Shown here one piece after another: positions 54,604 through 62,572 of a DNA stretch of 64,000 bases. This DNA comes from Acidobacteriota bacterium (GTDB lineage: Bacteria > Acidobacteriota > Blastocatellia > RBC074): assembly GCA_019639255.1 (NCBI GenBank), contig JAHBSF010000001.1:123282-187281 (forward strand). Direction: 5' to 3'. The notes beneath the pieces are model-generated. The model saw nothing but the letters and a program-made list of their open reading frames with translations, did not search any database and was not told the origin of the DNA. The translations under genes were made by a program, and so were the position numbers. The stretch's first letter is position 1. Every line of letters starts with the position of its first letter.

Positions 54604-55599
54604 TCAGCGGTCGATCCTGACCGTGAAATGAACGGTGATTATGCGGCCCGTACGCTGGAACTGCGTCCATATGCGATAATCGCCCGGTTCTGCAAACATC
54701 GAGCGAAACTCTACCTCCGGCCCGCCGCGCAGCTTCGACGGATTTTCCCCGTCGGGCAGCATCTCGGTAGGGTGCGAATGCAGGTACTGCGACTGATCCG
54801 CGTTGAGCATCAGCGTATGCCCCCACGCTCCGAGATAAGGCTCCAGGTCCCGCACGGGCGCGCCGCTGCGCGCATCGGTCAACGTATATTTGAGCGGAAT
54901 CAAAACGCCCGCCGCTGGTTTGCCCCCGCCGAGTTCGAGTCTGATTCTGGTTCCGTCTACGGTTTTTACAAGCGTTTTGTCCGGAGCAAGGCGCACGGGC
55001 GACGGGCGGCGCTCGCTGTAGCCTTTCGTTGCGATTTCGCGATGAATCAACTGTATGGTTCCGCCGGTGGGGAAAAAATCCGCGTGGAGTTTGTACAATC
55101 CGGGGCGGGGAAGCACGGTCTCGATGATGAATGCGCCGTCGTCTTCGAGTTGCGGATGTATGTGCTGATATTCGCCGAGATCGCGGCTTACGATGAAAAG
55201 ATGAAACAGCTTTTCGTGGTTTACGACGAAATCCTTTACGCGCGCTCCCGTAGTCGGATGCGTAACGACAAATGCGAGCCGGACGCGCTCGCCGGGTTCG
55301 GGAGCGGCGGGATCAGCCGTTACGTCAAGATTGTACGCCCCGGTAAATGATGGCTTGACCGATGACAGCGGCATCCCGCAACGCGGGCACGTGCCCTCCT
55401 GCGCCTGGCGCACCTGCGCGTGCATAGGGCAGGTGTATTCATAAGTAGGTGCAATCGCTTCGAGGTCTTTAAGCCGCTCGGCGACGGACTTTCTTTCGGG
55501 CGCCTGCGCTCCCGCATCATCGCCCAAACCGGAGAGACAAATCAGACCTATCGCAAAAACGAGAAAAACAGATGACGACACGGCAATTGATGCTCGCAC
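54604..55599 (-). CDS. Exported heavy-metal-binding-domain protein
   Basis: A 331-aa protein. A signal segment (SSSVFLVFAIGLICLSGL) is followed by YTCPMHAQVRQAQEGTCPRCGMPLS, a heavy-metal-binding domain with Cys/His pairs. The remainder is a beta-sandwich-like region with His-rich stretches (NHEKLFHLFIVSRDLGEYQHIHPQ, WGHTLMLNADQSQYLHSHP), perhaps metal-binding too. The GTG at 55599 is chosen because AAAGGAGG stands 6 bases upstream; a longer frame to 55629 has none. It probably handles Cu or other metals in the periplasm. Confidence 0.82.
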   Translation of the reverse strand: MRASIAVSSSVFLVFAIGLICLSGLGDDAGAQAPERKSVAERLKDLEAIAPTYEYTCPMHAQVRQAQEGTCPRCGMPLSSVKPSFTGAYNLDVTADPAAPEPGERVRLAFVVTHPTTGARVKDFVVNHEKLFHLFIVSRDLGEYQHIHPQLEDDGAFIIETVLPRPGLYKLHADFFPTGGTIQLIHREIATKGYSERRPSPVRLAPDKTLVKTVDGTRIRLELGGGKPAAGVLIPLKYTLTDARSGAPVRDLEPYLGAWGHTLMLNADQSQYLHSHPTEMLPDGENPSKLRGGPEVEFRSMFAEPGDYRIWTQFQRTGRIITVHFTVRIDR

Positions 55600-55660
55600 G
55601 CTTCCCTCCTTTGTGCGCCATTGTAGCATCGAAGCGTCTTGCCGCCCGATTCCGGCTTAT

Positions 55661-55897
55661 TCACGCATCCCACTTCATACGGCTGTCTTCGACAAGGGCG
55701 GACTTTGCCTCTTCGTTTCCGCCGCATTCGACGTGTTCACAGCAGCAGACGGCGGATGCGCCGCGCTCTACGGGCTGGTCGTAATCCAGCATGTCGGCCA
55801 GATGCGGATCCTGGCAATAGTCGCTGCAATAGTCGCTTCCTCCGGGAGCCTCGCATTCGCAGTCGGGATTCGCGCACGGTCGTTTTTCTTCGGGCAT
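55661..55897 (-). CDS. Metallothionein-like cysteine-rich 78-aa protein
   Basis: Nine Cys in 78 residues in metallothionein-like spacing: PCANPDCECEAPGGSDYCSDYC in the first half and a CCCEH run with ECGG later, plus acidic linkers. It probably binds Zn or Cd. GGAGG lies 8 bases before the ATG. It sits upstream of, and on the same strand as, the heavy-metal protein, supporting a metal-stress link. It resembles bacterial SmtA/BmtA-type proteins; assignment is by Cys pattern only. Confidence 0.75.
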   Translation of the reverse strand: MPEEKRPCANPDCECEAPGGSDYCSDYCQDPHLADMLDYDQPVERGASAVCCCEHVECGGNEEAKSALVEDSRMKWDA

Positions 55898-56145
55898 CGC
55901 TCGTTCCTCCTGTTCAAGCCGTTAGTATAAATAACTCGCCGCCGACAAAAAATCGCCGAACCCGGCGAATGTACGGATGAACGCTGCGGCAATGTGCGTG
56001 CCGTTGCAGACGGCTGCGGCACATACATTGCAAGTTTATCATCGGAAATTGTTTTGGGGAGATTGTTTTGGGTTCGCCTGTGCATGTAAAAAAACATGCT
56101 GGGTTGGAAACCGGGCAAAACGGTTGATTGAGAGAGGGGGGAAAT

Positions 56146-56445
56146 ATGGGAACTATGGAAACCGTAGCGAGGGTTGGAAAGTATGCCGGTATTGCGGGAG
56201 AGATGGCAGCCGGACCCGCTCAGATCAGGGAGAATGTCGTTAATGCGTTGGAAGAAAAAATGGATGCGGCTGAAGATGCTGCGAGACGCGCGCTTAAACG
56301 CAGCCGCCGCGCGGCGGAAGATCTGCTCGATGATGCGACCTATGAGGTCAAGCGGCATCCTGTGCGGTCCGTAGGCGTTACATTCGGAATCGGTCTTGCA
56401 GTCGGCCTTGCCGTGGGCTGGCTGGCCGGACGCAACAGATCGTAA
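56146..56445 (+). CDS. YqjD/ElaB (DUF883)-like membrane-anchored protein
   Basis: A 99-aa protein: amphipathic helical region (NALEEKMDAAEDAARRALKRSRRAAEDLLDDAT) and a C-terminal membrane span, GIGLAVGLAVGWLAGR. This is the layout of YqjD/ElaB proteins, which tether ribosomes to the membrane in stationary phase. The ATG at 56146 follows GAGGGGGGAAAT. A convergent GH51 gene follows beyond palindrome copy 12. Confidence 0.8.
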   Translation: MGTMETVARVGKYAGIAGEMAAGPAQIRENVVNALEEKMDAAEDAARRALKRSRRAAEDLLDDATYEVKRHPVRSVGVTFGIGLAVGLAVGWLAGRNRS

Positions 56446-56576
56446 CCGGTTGACATGGTACGGTTCGCTCTCTTCCGATCGGTACTGAGAGAGTGCGTCA
56501 GCTAACCCGTTATTATGGGCGAAAACGCCCTGCGCGCGTCAATTGAAACAATCGCAATGAGAACGCGAGTTGCGCA

Positions 56577-56698
56577 ATAAATAACGGAACAAACGAAATG
56601 AAAGGACAATTACGGAAAGGTTCAGTATTTCCGTAGTTTCCGTCTCATTTCGTCTGTTCCGTTATCTCTCTTTATTGTCCCGAAGTCGTGTGGAGTGA
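56577..56698. repeat. Family A palindrome, copy 12
   Basis: Inner arms ATAACGGAACAAACGAAATG / CATTTCGTCTGTTCCGTTAT. The right outer segment is GTCCCGAAGTCGTGTGGAGT; the left has no matching outer segment. It lies at the convergent end of YqjD-like and GH51 genes. Confidence 0.9.
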
Positions 56699-56704
56699 TT
56701 TTGC

Positions 56705-58264
56705 TCATCTCAACTGCAGTCGCAAAATCGTCAGCGAATGCGCCGGGAAGGTGTAGTTGAATCCGTTGTTTTCAACCCTCGTAGTGATGTTGCGTGTGAC
56801 GGGACGGACTTTTTTGTCATCGCCAAACGTGTGCGTCGCTTTCAGATCGGGATGATTCAATTCCCAAACACCCAGAGCGTTCGTCAGTTGGCCTTCCTGA
56901 TTGTCAATCCGCGCAGTGATGTCTTTGTCCTTGCTGCGATTCAGCACGTTGACGTAGATGGTTTTCTCCGCCGCGTTGTAGGTCGTCGAAACGTCCAGAT
57001 AGCCGAGCGGCGGACGATTGCCTACTTTGTAGGTTGGTGAGGAGACCGACGTGTCGAGCGACATATTGCCCTTCTGCCGGGTGAATTCGACCAGCGGGAA
57101 ATAGATGGTTTGCAGGAACAGCCCCTCTTTATTGGTCGTTATCGGCGCAATGACGTTGACCATTTGGGCGAGGTTCGCCATCTTGACTACGTCGGCGCGG
57201 CGGAAGAAGGAATTGAAAAACATCCCCATCGCCAGCGCGTCTTCGAAGTTGTAAACCTCTTCGAGCTTCTTTTCATTGAAGGCGCGGTACCAGACGTTCC
57301 ATTCGTCGTAGGCTATGTAAATCGTACGCGGATTGGGCTGACGGCTTTGCACCTCCTTGATCAGACTGGCCGTGACACCAATGTAATTATCAATCGTTTG
57401 CGACGATGCCATGAACTTCTCGAAATCGTTGTCGCGGTTGCCGATGTAGGTGTGAATCGCGATGTAATCGGCCTGATTTCTGAGCGTATTGAGCACCGTA
57501 CGGTTCCAGTGAATCCAATCCGAATTCGGCCCGTAGTTGCTCGATCCGCAGGCAATCAACTTGATGCTCGGGTCGGTGGAACGCATCGCCTTGGCGGCTT
57601 CGAGCGCGAATTTGGAATATTCTTCCGCATTCTTGTGGCCGAGTTGCCACGGGCCGTCAATCTCGTTGCCGAGCGCCCAGTATTTCACGTTGTAAGGTTT
57701 ATCGCGTCCGTTCTTGCGACGTTGCTCCGCCCAATATGTATTTTTCGATTCGTTGCAGTATTCGACCCAGTGCCGCGCATCATCAATCGTGCCCAGGCCA
57801 AGGTTGATGCAGATGTACGGTTCGGCGCCGATCACCTCGCAGTATTTCAAAAACTCGTCCGTGCCGAAACGATTGCTTTCCAAATCATCCCACGCCAGAT
57901 CTTTGCGCATCGGACGTAGATCTTTCGGCCCGATGCCGTCTTTCCAGTTATAGCCAGAAGCGAAGTTGCCGCCCGGCCAGCGCAGGATCGAGACGTTCAA
58001 TTGTTTGACGACGTCTATCACGTCCCTGCGATAACCGTCCCTGTCCGACAGCGGGCTGCCTTCTTCGTAAACGCCGCCGTAAATCATCCGCCCCAGGTGT
58101 TCTGCAAAGTTTCCGAACAGGTGCGGATGAATTTCGCCGATCGTACGGTCGGTGTCTATCTTGATGCGTGCTTGCGGCGTTTGCCCCTCGACGGGCGGCA
58201 GGCTGCCGAACAGCAGACAAACAGCGACAATAGTGTTGAGAAAGCGAACAGTGTGTGTGCGCAT
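56705..58264 (-). CDS. Exported alpha-L-arabinofuranosidase (GH51)
   Basis: A 519-aa protein with a signal peptide ([20 protein letters not shown]) and the GH51 clan-A barrel. [24 protein letters not shown] opens the domain. [11 protein letters not shown] contains the acid/base Glu201, and YDEWNVWY the nucleophile Glu321. The C-terminal beta-domain is complete. It releases arabinose from arabinoxylan or arabinan. It is followed by an esterase gene 57 bases upstream in transcription, and the pair lies between palindrome copies 12 and 13. Confidence 0.93.
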   Translation of the reverse strand: MRTHTVRFLNTIVAVCLLFGSLPPVEGQTPQARIKIDTDRTIGEIHPHLFGNFAEHLGRMIYGGVYEEGSPLSDRDGYRRDVIDVVKQLNVSILRWPGGNFASGYNWKDGIGPKDLRPMRKDLAWDDLESNRFGTDEFLKYCEVIGAEPYICINLGLGTIDDARHWVEYCNESKNTYWAEQRRKNGRDKPYNVKYWALGNEIDGPWQLGHKNAEEYSKFALEAAKAMRSTDPSIKLIACGSSNYGPNSDWIHWNRTVLNTLRNQADYIAIHTYIGNRDNDFEKFMASSQTIDNYIGVTASLIKEVQSRQPNPRTIYIAYDEWNVWYRAFNEKKLEEVYNFEDALAMGMFFNSFFRRADVVKMANLAQMVNVIAPITTNKEGLFLQTIYFPLVEFTRQKGNMSLDTSVSSPTYKVGNRPPLGYLDVSTTYNAAEKTIYVNVLNRSKDKDITARIDNQEGQLTNALGVWELNHPDLKATHTFGDDKKVRPVTRNITTRVENNGFNYTFPAHSLTILRLQLR

Positions 58265-58321
58265 GGATTTTCTCCGGTGTTTTTGAAGCCGTATTCCTCG
58301 ATTGGGCTGTAACGGATGACG

Positions 58322-59398
58322 TTACTTGCAGTCTTTACTGAAGCACAGATTACTGCTGAAGAAGGGTAATACGTAATTCTGAAAACGGATCGCCATCGCG
58401 CTGGTATGAGTGCCTTGATACACCTCAAAGCCATGCGTGATTCCATACTTTTCAAGGATATCGTGCAGCTTGCCCGTATCGACTCGCAACCCGTCCCTGT
58501 CACCCACATCCAGCGAAATCGCGCGATACCGGCGTAAATTGCCGATGTACTGGTCAATAAAAGCCAGCGGTGCATTCGCCGCCCATTTCGCAAGGACATC
58601 GGGCTGAAGTTCGCCGGCCTTTCTCGCCAGGTCGAGATACAGCGGAGGGTTGTTCGGATTGGGCGACCAGGCGGCGGCGGCGGCGAGTTGCGCGCGGGCG
58701 CCGAACGGCAACCTGGCGAAATCCTCGGCCGTCTTCGCCTCTCCCACGGCCTTCTCCATTTCAGCATTCGCCGGCGGCGCCTGCCGCGGCGATAAGCAGC
58801 ACGGACTCATTATATAGAGACTGCCAAAGACATCTGCATGCTTCATTCCTATGCGCGTTGCGCCATAGCCGCCCATCGAGTGGCCGACCAGCCCACGGGC
58901 CAGCCGGTTTGGAATCGTCCGGTAATGCGCGTCAATGTAAGAAACCACATCACGTGCAATGAACCGCTCGAAATCTCCGGTAGTGACCGAACTCGAATAC
59001 ATCGAACCGTTGTGCCTGGTCCTGGAATCGGGCAGCACAACGATCATCTCTTTGGCCCCTTGTGCAAAAGCGCCCTCGATTGTTTGCGGCGCGTGAATCT
59101 CCTTGCTCCATTGCTCAGCGCCGATGGAATAACCGTGCAACGCGTAAACGACCGGGTAACGACGCGACCTGTCTTTGGCATAACCGGGCGGCAGGAAAAC
59201 CATTACGTCCCGCTCGACGGCATTTCCCTCCAGGTTGCCTTCCAGGGCCGTCCCGTGAATCTTCAGGCGATCGACCTTAACCGGTTTGGCGCCGGGTACG
59301 ACGGGAGGAACTTCGGTTTGCACCTGCGCTGCGACCGGGAGCGCGAGCGCAACCGTTATCGCCAGCGCCATCGGAAAATATAACTTCGTACGGATCAT
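58322..59398 (-). CDS. Exported esterase (CE1/feruloyl-esterase-like alpha/beta hydrolase)
   Basis: A 358-aa protein: signal peptide (YFPMALAITVALALPVAAQ), YPVVYALHGYSIGAEQW (oxyanion region) and nucleophile GHSMGGYGA (Ser174). The end TRMKHADVFGSLY-type segment and GFEVYQGTHTSAMAIRF give the His. Esterase D/CE1 families include acetylxylan and feruloyl esterases, fitting the adjacent arabinofuranosidase. The ATG at 59398 has AAAGGGG upstream. Confidence 0.88.
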   Translation of the reverse strand: MIRTKLYFPMALAITVALALPVAAQVQTEVPPVVPGAKPVKVDRLKIHGTALEGNLEGNAVERDVMVFLPPGYAKDRSRRYPVVYALHGYSIGAEQWSKEIHAPQTIEGAFAQGAKEMIVVLPDSRTRHNGSMYSSSVTTGDFERFIARDVVSYIDAHYRTIPNRLARGLVGHSMGGYGATRIGMKHADVFGSLYIMSPCCLSPRQAPPANAEMEKAVGEAKTAEDFARLPFGARAQLAAAAAWSPNPNNPPLYLDLARKAGELQPDVLAKWAANAPLAFIDQYIGNLRRYRAISLDVGDRDGLRVDTGKLHDILEKYGITHGFEVYQGTHTSAMAIRFQNYVLPFFSSNLCFSKDCK

Positions 59399-59445
59399 TG
59401 ATCCCCTTTCTTGAAAACCAATGCAAAAGCCCGGCAATTTACGCA

Positions 59446-59599
59446 GAATCACTCCGCACGACTTCGGGACGGAAAAGAGGGATAACGGAACAAACGAAAT
59501 AAAACGAAAATTACCGAAAAGCTGAATATTTCCGTTTTTTTTCGTCCTATTTCGTTTGTTCCGTTATCTCTGATGTCCCGAAGTCGTGTGGTTTTGATC
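59446..59599. repeat. Family A palindrome, copy 13, beside tRNA-Pro
   Basis: Outer arms ATCACTCCGCACGACTTCGG (left) and CCCGAAGTCGTGTGG (right); inner arms GGATAACGGAACAAACGAAA / TTTCGTTTGTTCCGTTATC. The right end stops 5 bases before the tRNA-Pro 3' end. Confidence 0.94.
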
Positions 59600-59604
59600 A
59601 GGAG

Positions 59605-59679
<75 letters not shown>

Positions 59680-59712
59680 CAACGGCCGCCATTATACATC
59701 CCGGCCGCAGGA

Positions 59713-59838
59713 AGACAAACCGGGGAAGACGCTGAAACGAGGACGCGGAATTCACGAAACAAAAGAATGCCCGGAATTCTTTCCGTGAATTCAGGGCATT
59801 CGTTTCAGCGTCTTCCGCGGTTTCTTCATTGTTTGTCT
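59713..59838. repeat. Interleaved inverted repeats downstream of pirin (family B-like)
   Basis: Outer pair GAAGACGCTGAAACGA (59725-59740) with TCGTTTCAGCGTCTTC (59800-59815). Inside, GAATTCACG (59748) pairs with CGTGAATTC (59784), while GAATGCCC (59765) pairs with GGGCATTC (59794). The order A-B-A'-B' allows a pseudoknot. Further outward, AGACAAAC and GTTTGTCT also pair. It lies between the pirin stop and the tRNA gene; transcription of pirin would read it. Confidence 0.75.
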
Positions 59839-60547
59839 ACGGCAGATCTATGAGGATTATCTCGCTCGCCTGTCCGTCGCCGGCGATACCCTCTATGGTC
59901 AGCAGTTCCGTATCGACTATTCGCGCCTGATCTCCGGCCGAGTAACGCTCGCCGTTGAGCGCGATTTCGCCCGCGATTACGTAAAGAAACGCACGTCTCC
60001 CTGCGGCAGGAGAATGTTCGAGCCGGTCGCCCGGTTGCACAGCGGATACGTAGAAGGTTGCGTCCTGATGTATCTTCACCGCTCCCGGAGCGTCCTGCCC
60101 CGAAGCTATGGGGAGCAGCCGCCCGCGCCGGTCTTCGGGCGTAAACTGCTTCTGTTCGTAAGACGGAGTGAGTTCGGCGCGCTCGGGCAGCACCCATATC
60201 TGCAGGAGTTCTACCTCGGAATCGCGCGAGGCGTTGATCTCCGAATGGGCCACGCCGGAGCCGGCCGTCATCCTCTGAACCTCTCCCGGCCTGATCACTC
60301 CGCGGCCGCCCGTGGAATCCTTGTGCGTGAGTTCGCCGCGCAAGACGTATGTGACTATCTCCATCTCGCGGTGCGGGTGCGTGGGGAACCCCGCAGCCGG
60401 CCTTACCGTGTCGTGGTTGAATACGCGCAGCGGCCCGAAGCGCACGTTTCCCGGATCGTAGTACCGGTCGAAACTGAACAGCCAGTACGCCGAAAGCCAG
60501 TCGCTCTCCAGATGAAATCGCTCCGATGCCGGTATCCTGGTAATCAT
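59837..60547 (-). CDS. Pirin-family cupin protein
   Basis: A 236-aa protein: WLFSFDRYYDPGNVRFGPLRVFNHDTVRPAAGFPTHPHREMEIVTYVLRGELTH has the His-x-His...Glu iron ligands of the pirin cupin. GSGVAHSEINAS gives the second set. Bacterial pirins act as quercetin dioxygenase-like enzymes or regulatory factors. The ATG at 60547 is preferred because GGGAAGAG precedes it. It is divergent from none; MarR lies upstream on the same strand. Confidence 0.9.
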   Translation of the reverse strand: MITRIPASERFHLESDWLSAYWLFSFDRYYDPGNVRFGPLRVFNHDTVRPAAGFPTHPHREMEIVTYVLRGELTHKDSTGGRGVIRPGEVQRMTAGSGVAHSEINASRDSEVELLQIWVLPERAELTPSYEQKQFTPEDRRGRLLPIASGQDAPGAVKIHQDATFYVSAVQPGDRLEHSPAAGRRAFLYVIAGEIALNGERYSAGDQARIVDTELLTIEGIAGDGQASEIILIDLP

Positions 60548-60624
60548 CTCTTCCCGTCCTCCCTTCGATTCAAAACCTTCCATCAGTTAATTGTTTACCA
60601 GTTGACAATTGATTCAAAAAAAAG

Positions 60625-61071
60625 CTAATCGTCGAGCAGTCGACCGAGCAGGCGAAAAAGCGTTTTCTGATCGGCGCGCGAGAGCCTGGACATGGCGCCG
60701 AAAGCCGCGGACTGGACCTCGTCGATCGTATCGGCGAGGAAGCGCAGTCCGGGGTCGGTGAGCACCACGTGATTTACGCGGCGATCGCCGCAGGCCCTGC
60801 GCGCAACCAGCCCGCGCGCTTCGAGCAGGTCTACGAGTTTCGTCACGTTGGCGCGCGAACTGAGCATTCGCCGCCCGATTTCGACCTGCGAGAGGGGTTC
60901 GCCCGCTCCGTTGAGTATCCTCAGCACGTTGTAATGGTTGTCGGTCAGCCCCCAGCGCGAGAACCTCTCGTCCGACGCGCGCCACAACCGGTCGCCCACG
61001 CGCATCAACCGGAGCATCGACTGCTCGGCGATGCTCGGCGGAATGCTGACCTGCTTCGTCTTCGTCTTCAT
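60625..61071 (-). CDS. MarR-family transcriptional regulator
   Basis: A 148-aa winged-helix protein: LTDNHYNVLRILNGAGEPLSQVEIGRRMLSSRANVTKLVDLLEARGLVARRACGDRRVNHVVLTDPG is a typical MarR DNA-binding core. It probably represses itself and the divergent acyltransferase gene, releasing on ligand binding. The ATG at 61071 excludes a long extension that would read through its own promoter. The promoter region is described separately. Confidence 0.93.
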   Translation of the reverse strand: MKTKTKQVSIPPSIAEQSMLRLMRVGDRLWRASDERFSRWGLTDNHYNVLRILNGAGEPLSQVEIGRRMLSSRANVTKLVDLLEARGLVARRACGDRRVNHVVLTDPGLRFLADTIDEVQSAAFGAMSRLSRADQKTLFRLLGRLLDD

Positions 61072-61081
61072 CACGCCGCAA

Positions 61082-61130
61082 ACTATACTCCTTTCCCGGA
61101 AAATTGTCAACCAGGAAACTATTTCCCGGC
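61082..61130 (-). promoter_or_regulatory. Sigma70-like promoter and operator of the MarR gene
   Basis: On the minus strand, -35 TTGACA (61110-61105), a 17-base spacer and -10 TATAGT (61087-61082) form a near-consensus promoter. The -10 lies only about 10 bases from the ATG, so the mRNA may have a very short leader. The palindrome TTTCCCGGAAA (61092-61102) sits in the spacer and TTTCCCGG recurs at 61122-61129, 30 bases away (about three helical turns). These are good MarR operator candidates. Confidence 0.65.
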
Positions 61131-61162
61131 AAAGGGAAGTGCGTGGTAAGATCGCGGCCGTT

Positions 61163-62494
61163 ATGAATGGAATCGTGGGGGAAATCTGGAAGCCGCTGGT
61201 ATGGTGGGTGTTGCGGACGCTGTTTTCGGTAGAGTACCGGGGGCTGGAGCACGTGCCGGAGAGCGGGGCGGTGATCATTGCGGGGAATCATCCGTCGTAT
61301 CTGGATCCGGTGCTCGTAGCCGTTCCGGTGCGGCGGCAGATACGGTTTATGGCCTGGGATGCGCTGTTTCGCGTGCCGGTGCTTGGAACCCTGATACGCG
61401 CGTTCGGGGCGTTTCCCGTGGATCTGCGGAAGGGAAAGGGCGAAGCGGCTTATCAGGAGGCGTTGAGGGTGCTCGGCGCGGGCGATGCGCTCGGCATATT
61501 CCCCGAGGGTGGACGATCCGAAAGCGGTCCTATGGGTGAACTGAAGACCGGGACGGCTCGGCTCGCCATAGAAACCGGAGCGCCGATAGTTCCGGTCACA
61601 ATCGGCGGGGCTACGCGCGTATGGCCGAAATGGAAGCTGCTGCCGCGGCCCGCCAAGATCCTGGTGCGGTTTCATCCTCCGATACGGCTCGATCCCGAAG
61701 CGCGCCTGCTGCACGTAGATGATCGGGAATATCACCGCGAGGTGATGGCGCGCATTGCAGCATCCATCAACCGGTCGCTCGAACCGGCCCTGCGCGGCGC
61801 GGCCGCCTGGGAGCGGTGGTACCGTCAGCCGCCCTCGCACATACGCACCTACGAGTGGGCGCCGCTCATCGCCGCCGCAATCGCCTCGCTCATCGCATTG
61901 CGCCGCGGTTCGTTCGCCGAAAACTGGTGGAGGTTGTGGCTGCCGGTGCTCGGCTATTTTTTATACCTGATTGCGGATTTGTCGCTCATAGGTCCGAATC
62001 GCCTCGCCAAATGGGTGCGCAATTCGATGCCCATATGGCTCATACTCGGCTGGCATGTGCTGCTTGCACGGGCGCTTGAGCTGCCGTCGGGCGATTTCGA
62101 ACGGTGGGCGGCCCTGGCGGCGCTCGGAGTGTTTTTCCTGTTTTTCTACGAGGATTACTACCGGTTGCAGAAGTTCGTGCGCGGCCTGGTAGTGGTCTAC
62201 TATTTCTCGCTGCTGCTTATGCTCGGATGGCCGCACGCGCTCGGCGTTTTTGTCGGCGTGCTCGCTTTCATCATCATCTTCGTGATTTGGTTCAGAATAC
62301 TTTTCCGGTGGGCGATCGCCGTAGTTCTGGGAGCGTTGTTGGCATACGGCTTATGGAGCGCCCCTGCGCTCTTTCTTGCGATTTACGCCGGTCTCGCTCT
62401 CGGCGCAATCTTCTATCTTCAGACCTTCATCGCGTTTGCTTACGATATACGGCGCGAGGGCGCGATCGCGGAAAGGGGAGAAACAACCGAATAA
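61163..62494 (+). CDS. Acyltransferase (PlsC-like) fused to a multi-pass membrane domain
   Basis: A 443-aa protein. Residues 1-215 form a glycerolipid acyltransferase: GNHPSYLDP (H-x4-D motif), FPEGGRSE (EGxRS-like motif) and PIVPVTIGGATRVWP. The C-terminal half has about seven hydrophobic spans (LIAAAIASLIAL, LPVLGYFLYLIADL, FIIIFVIWFRILF and others). It acylates a lipid precursor at the membrane. The ATG at 61163 is chosen from the domain start. Its TAA comes from the palindrome-like sequence at the end (ACCGAATAAACG). Confidence 0.88.
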   Translation: MNGIVGEIWKPLVWWVLRTLFSVEYRGLEHVPESGAVIIAGNHPSYLDPVLVAVPVRRQIRFMAWDALFRVPVLGTLIRAFGAFPVDLRKGKGEAAYQEALRVLGAGDALGIFPEGGRSESGPMGELKTGTARLAIETGAPIVPVTIGGATRVWPKWKLLPRPAKILVRFHPPIRLDPEARLLHVDDREYHREVMARIAASINRSLEPALRGAAAWERWYRQPPSHIRTYEWAPLIAAAIASLIALRRGSFAENWWRLWLPVLGYFLYLIADLSLIGPNRLAKWVRNSMPIWLILGWHVLLARALELPSGDFERWAALAALGVFFLFFYEDYYRLQKFVRGLVVVYYFSLLLMLGWPHALGVFVGVLAFIIIFVIWFRILFRWAIAVVLGALLAYGLWSAPALFLAIYAGLALGAIFYLQTFIAFAYDIRREGAIAERGETTE

Positions 62495-62571
62495 ACGAAA
62501 TGATGCGAAAATTACTGAAAAGTTGAATATTTCGGTCTGTTCCGTCTCATTTCGTGTGTTCGGTTGTCTCG
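62479..62571. repeat. Family A palindrome, copy 14 (diverged, co-varying arms)
   Basis: Left arm ACAACCGAATAAACGAAATG and right arm CATTTCGTGTGTTCGGTTGT. Both show CAACCGAA instead of TAACGGAA, a paired change. It overlaps the acyltransferase stop and ends at the PQQ-propeller gene stop. Confidence 0.88.
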
Positions 62572-62572
62572 T

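Noticed and set aside
60614..61840. 408-residue minus-strand frame over MarR and acyltransferase
   Set aside because: It has no domain; MarR and PlsC-like motifs are found in other frames over the same bases.
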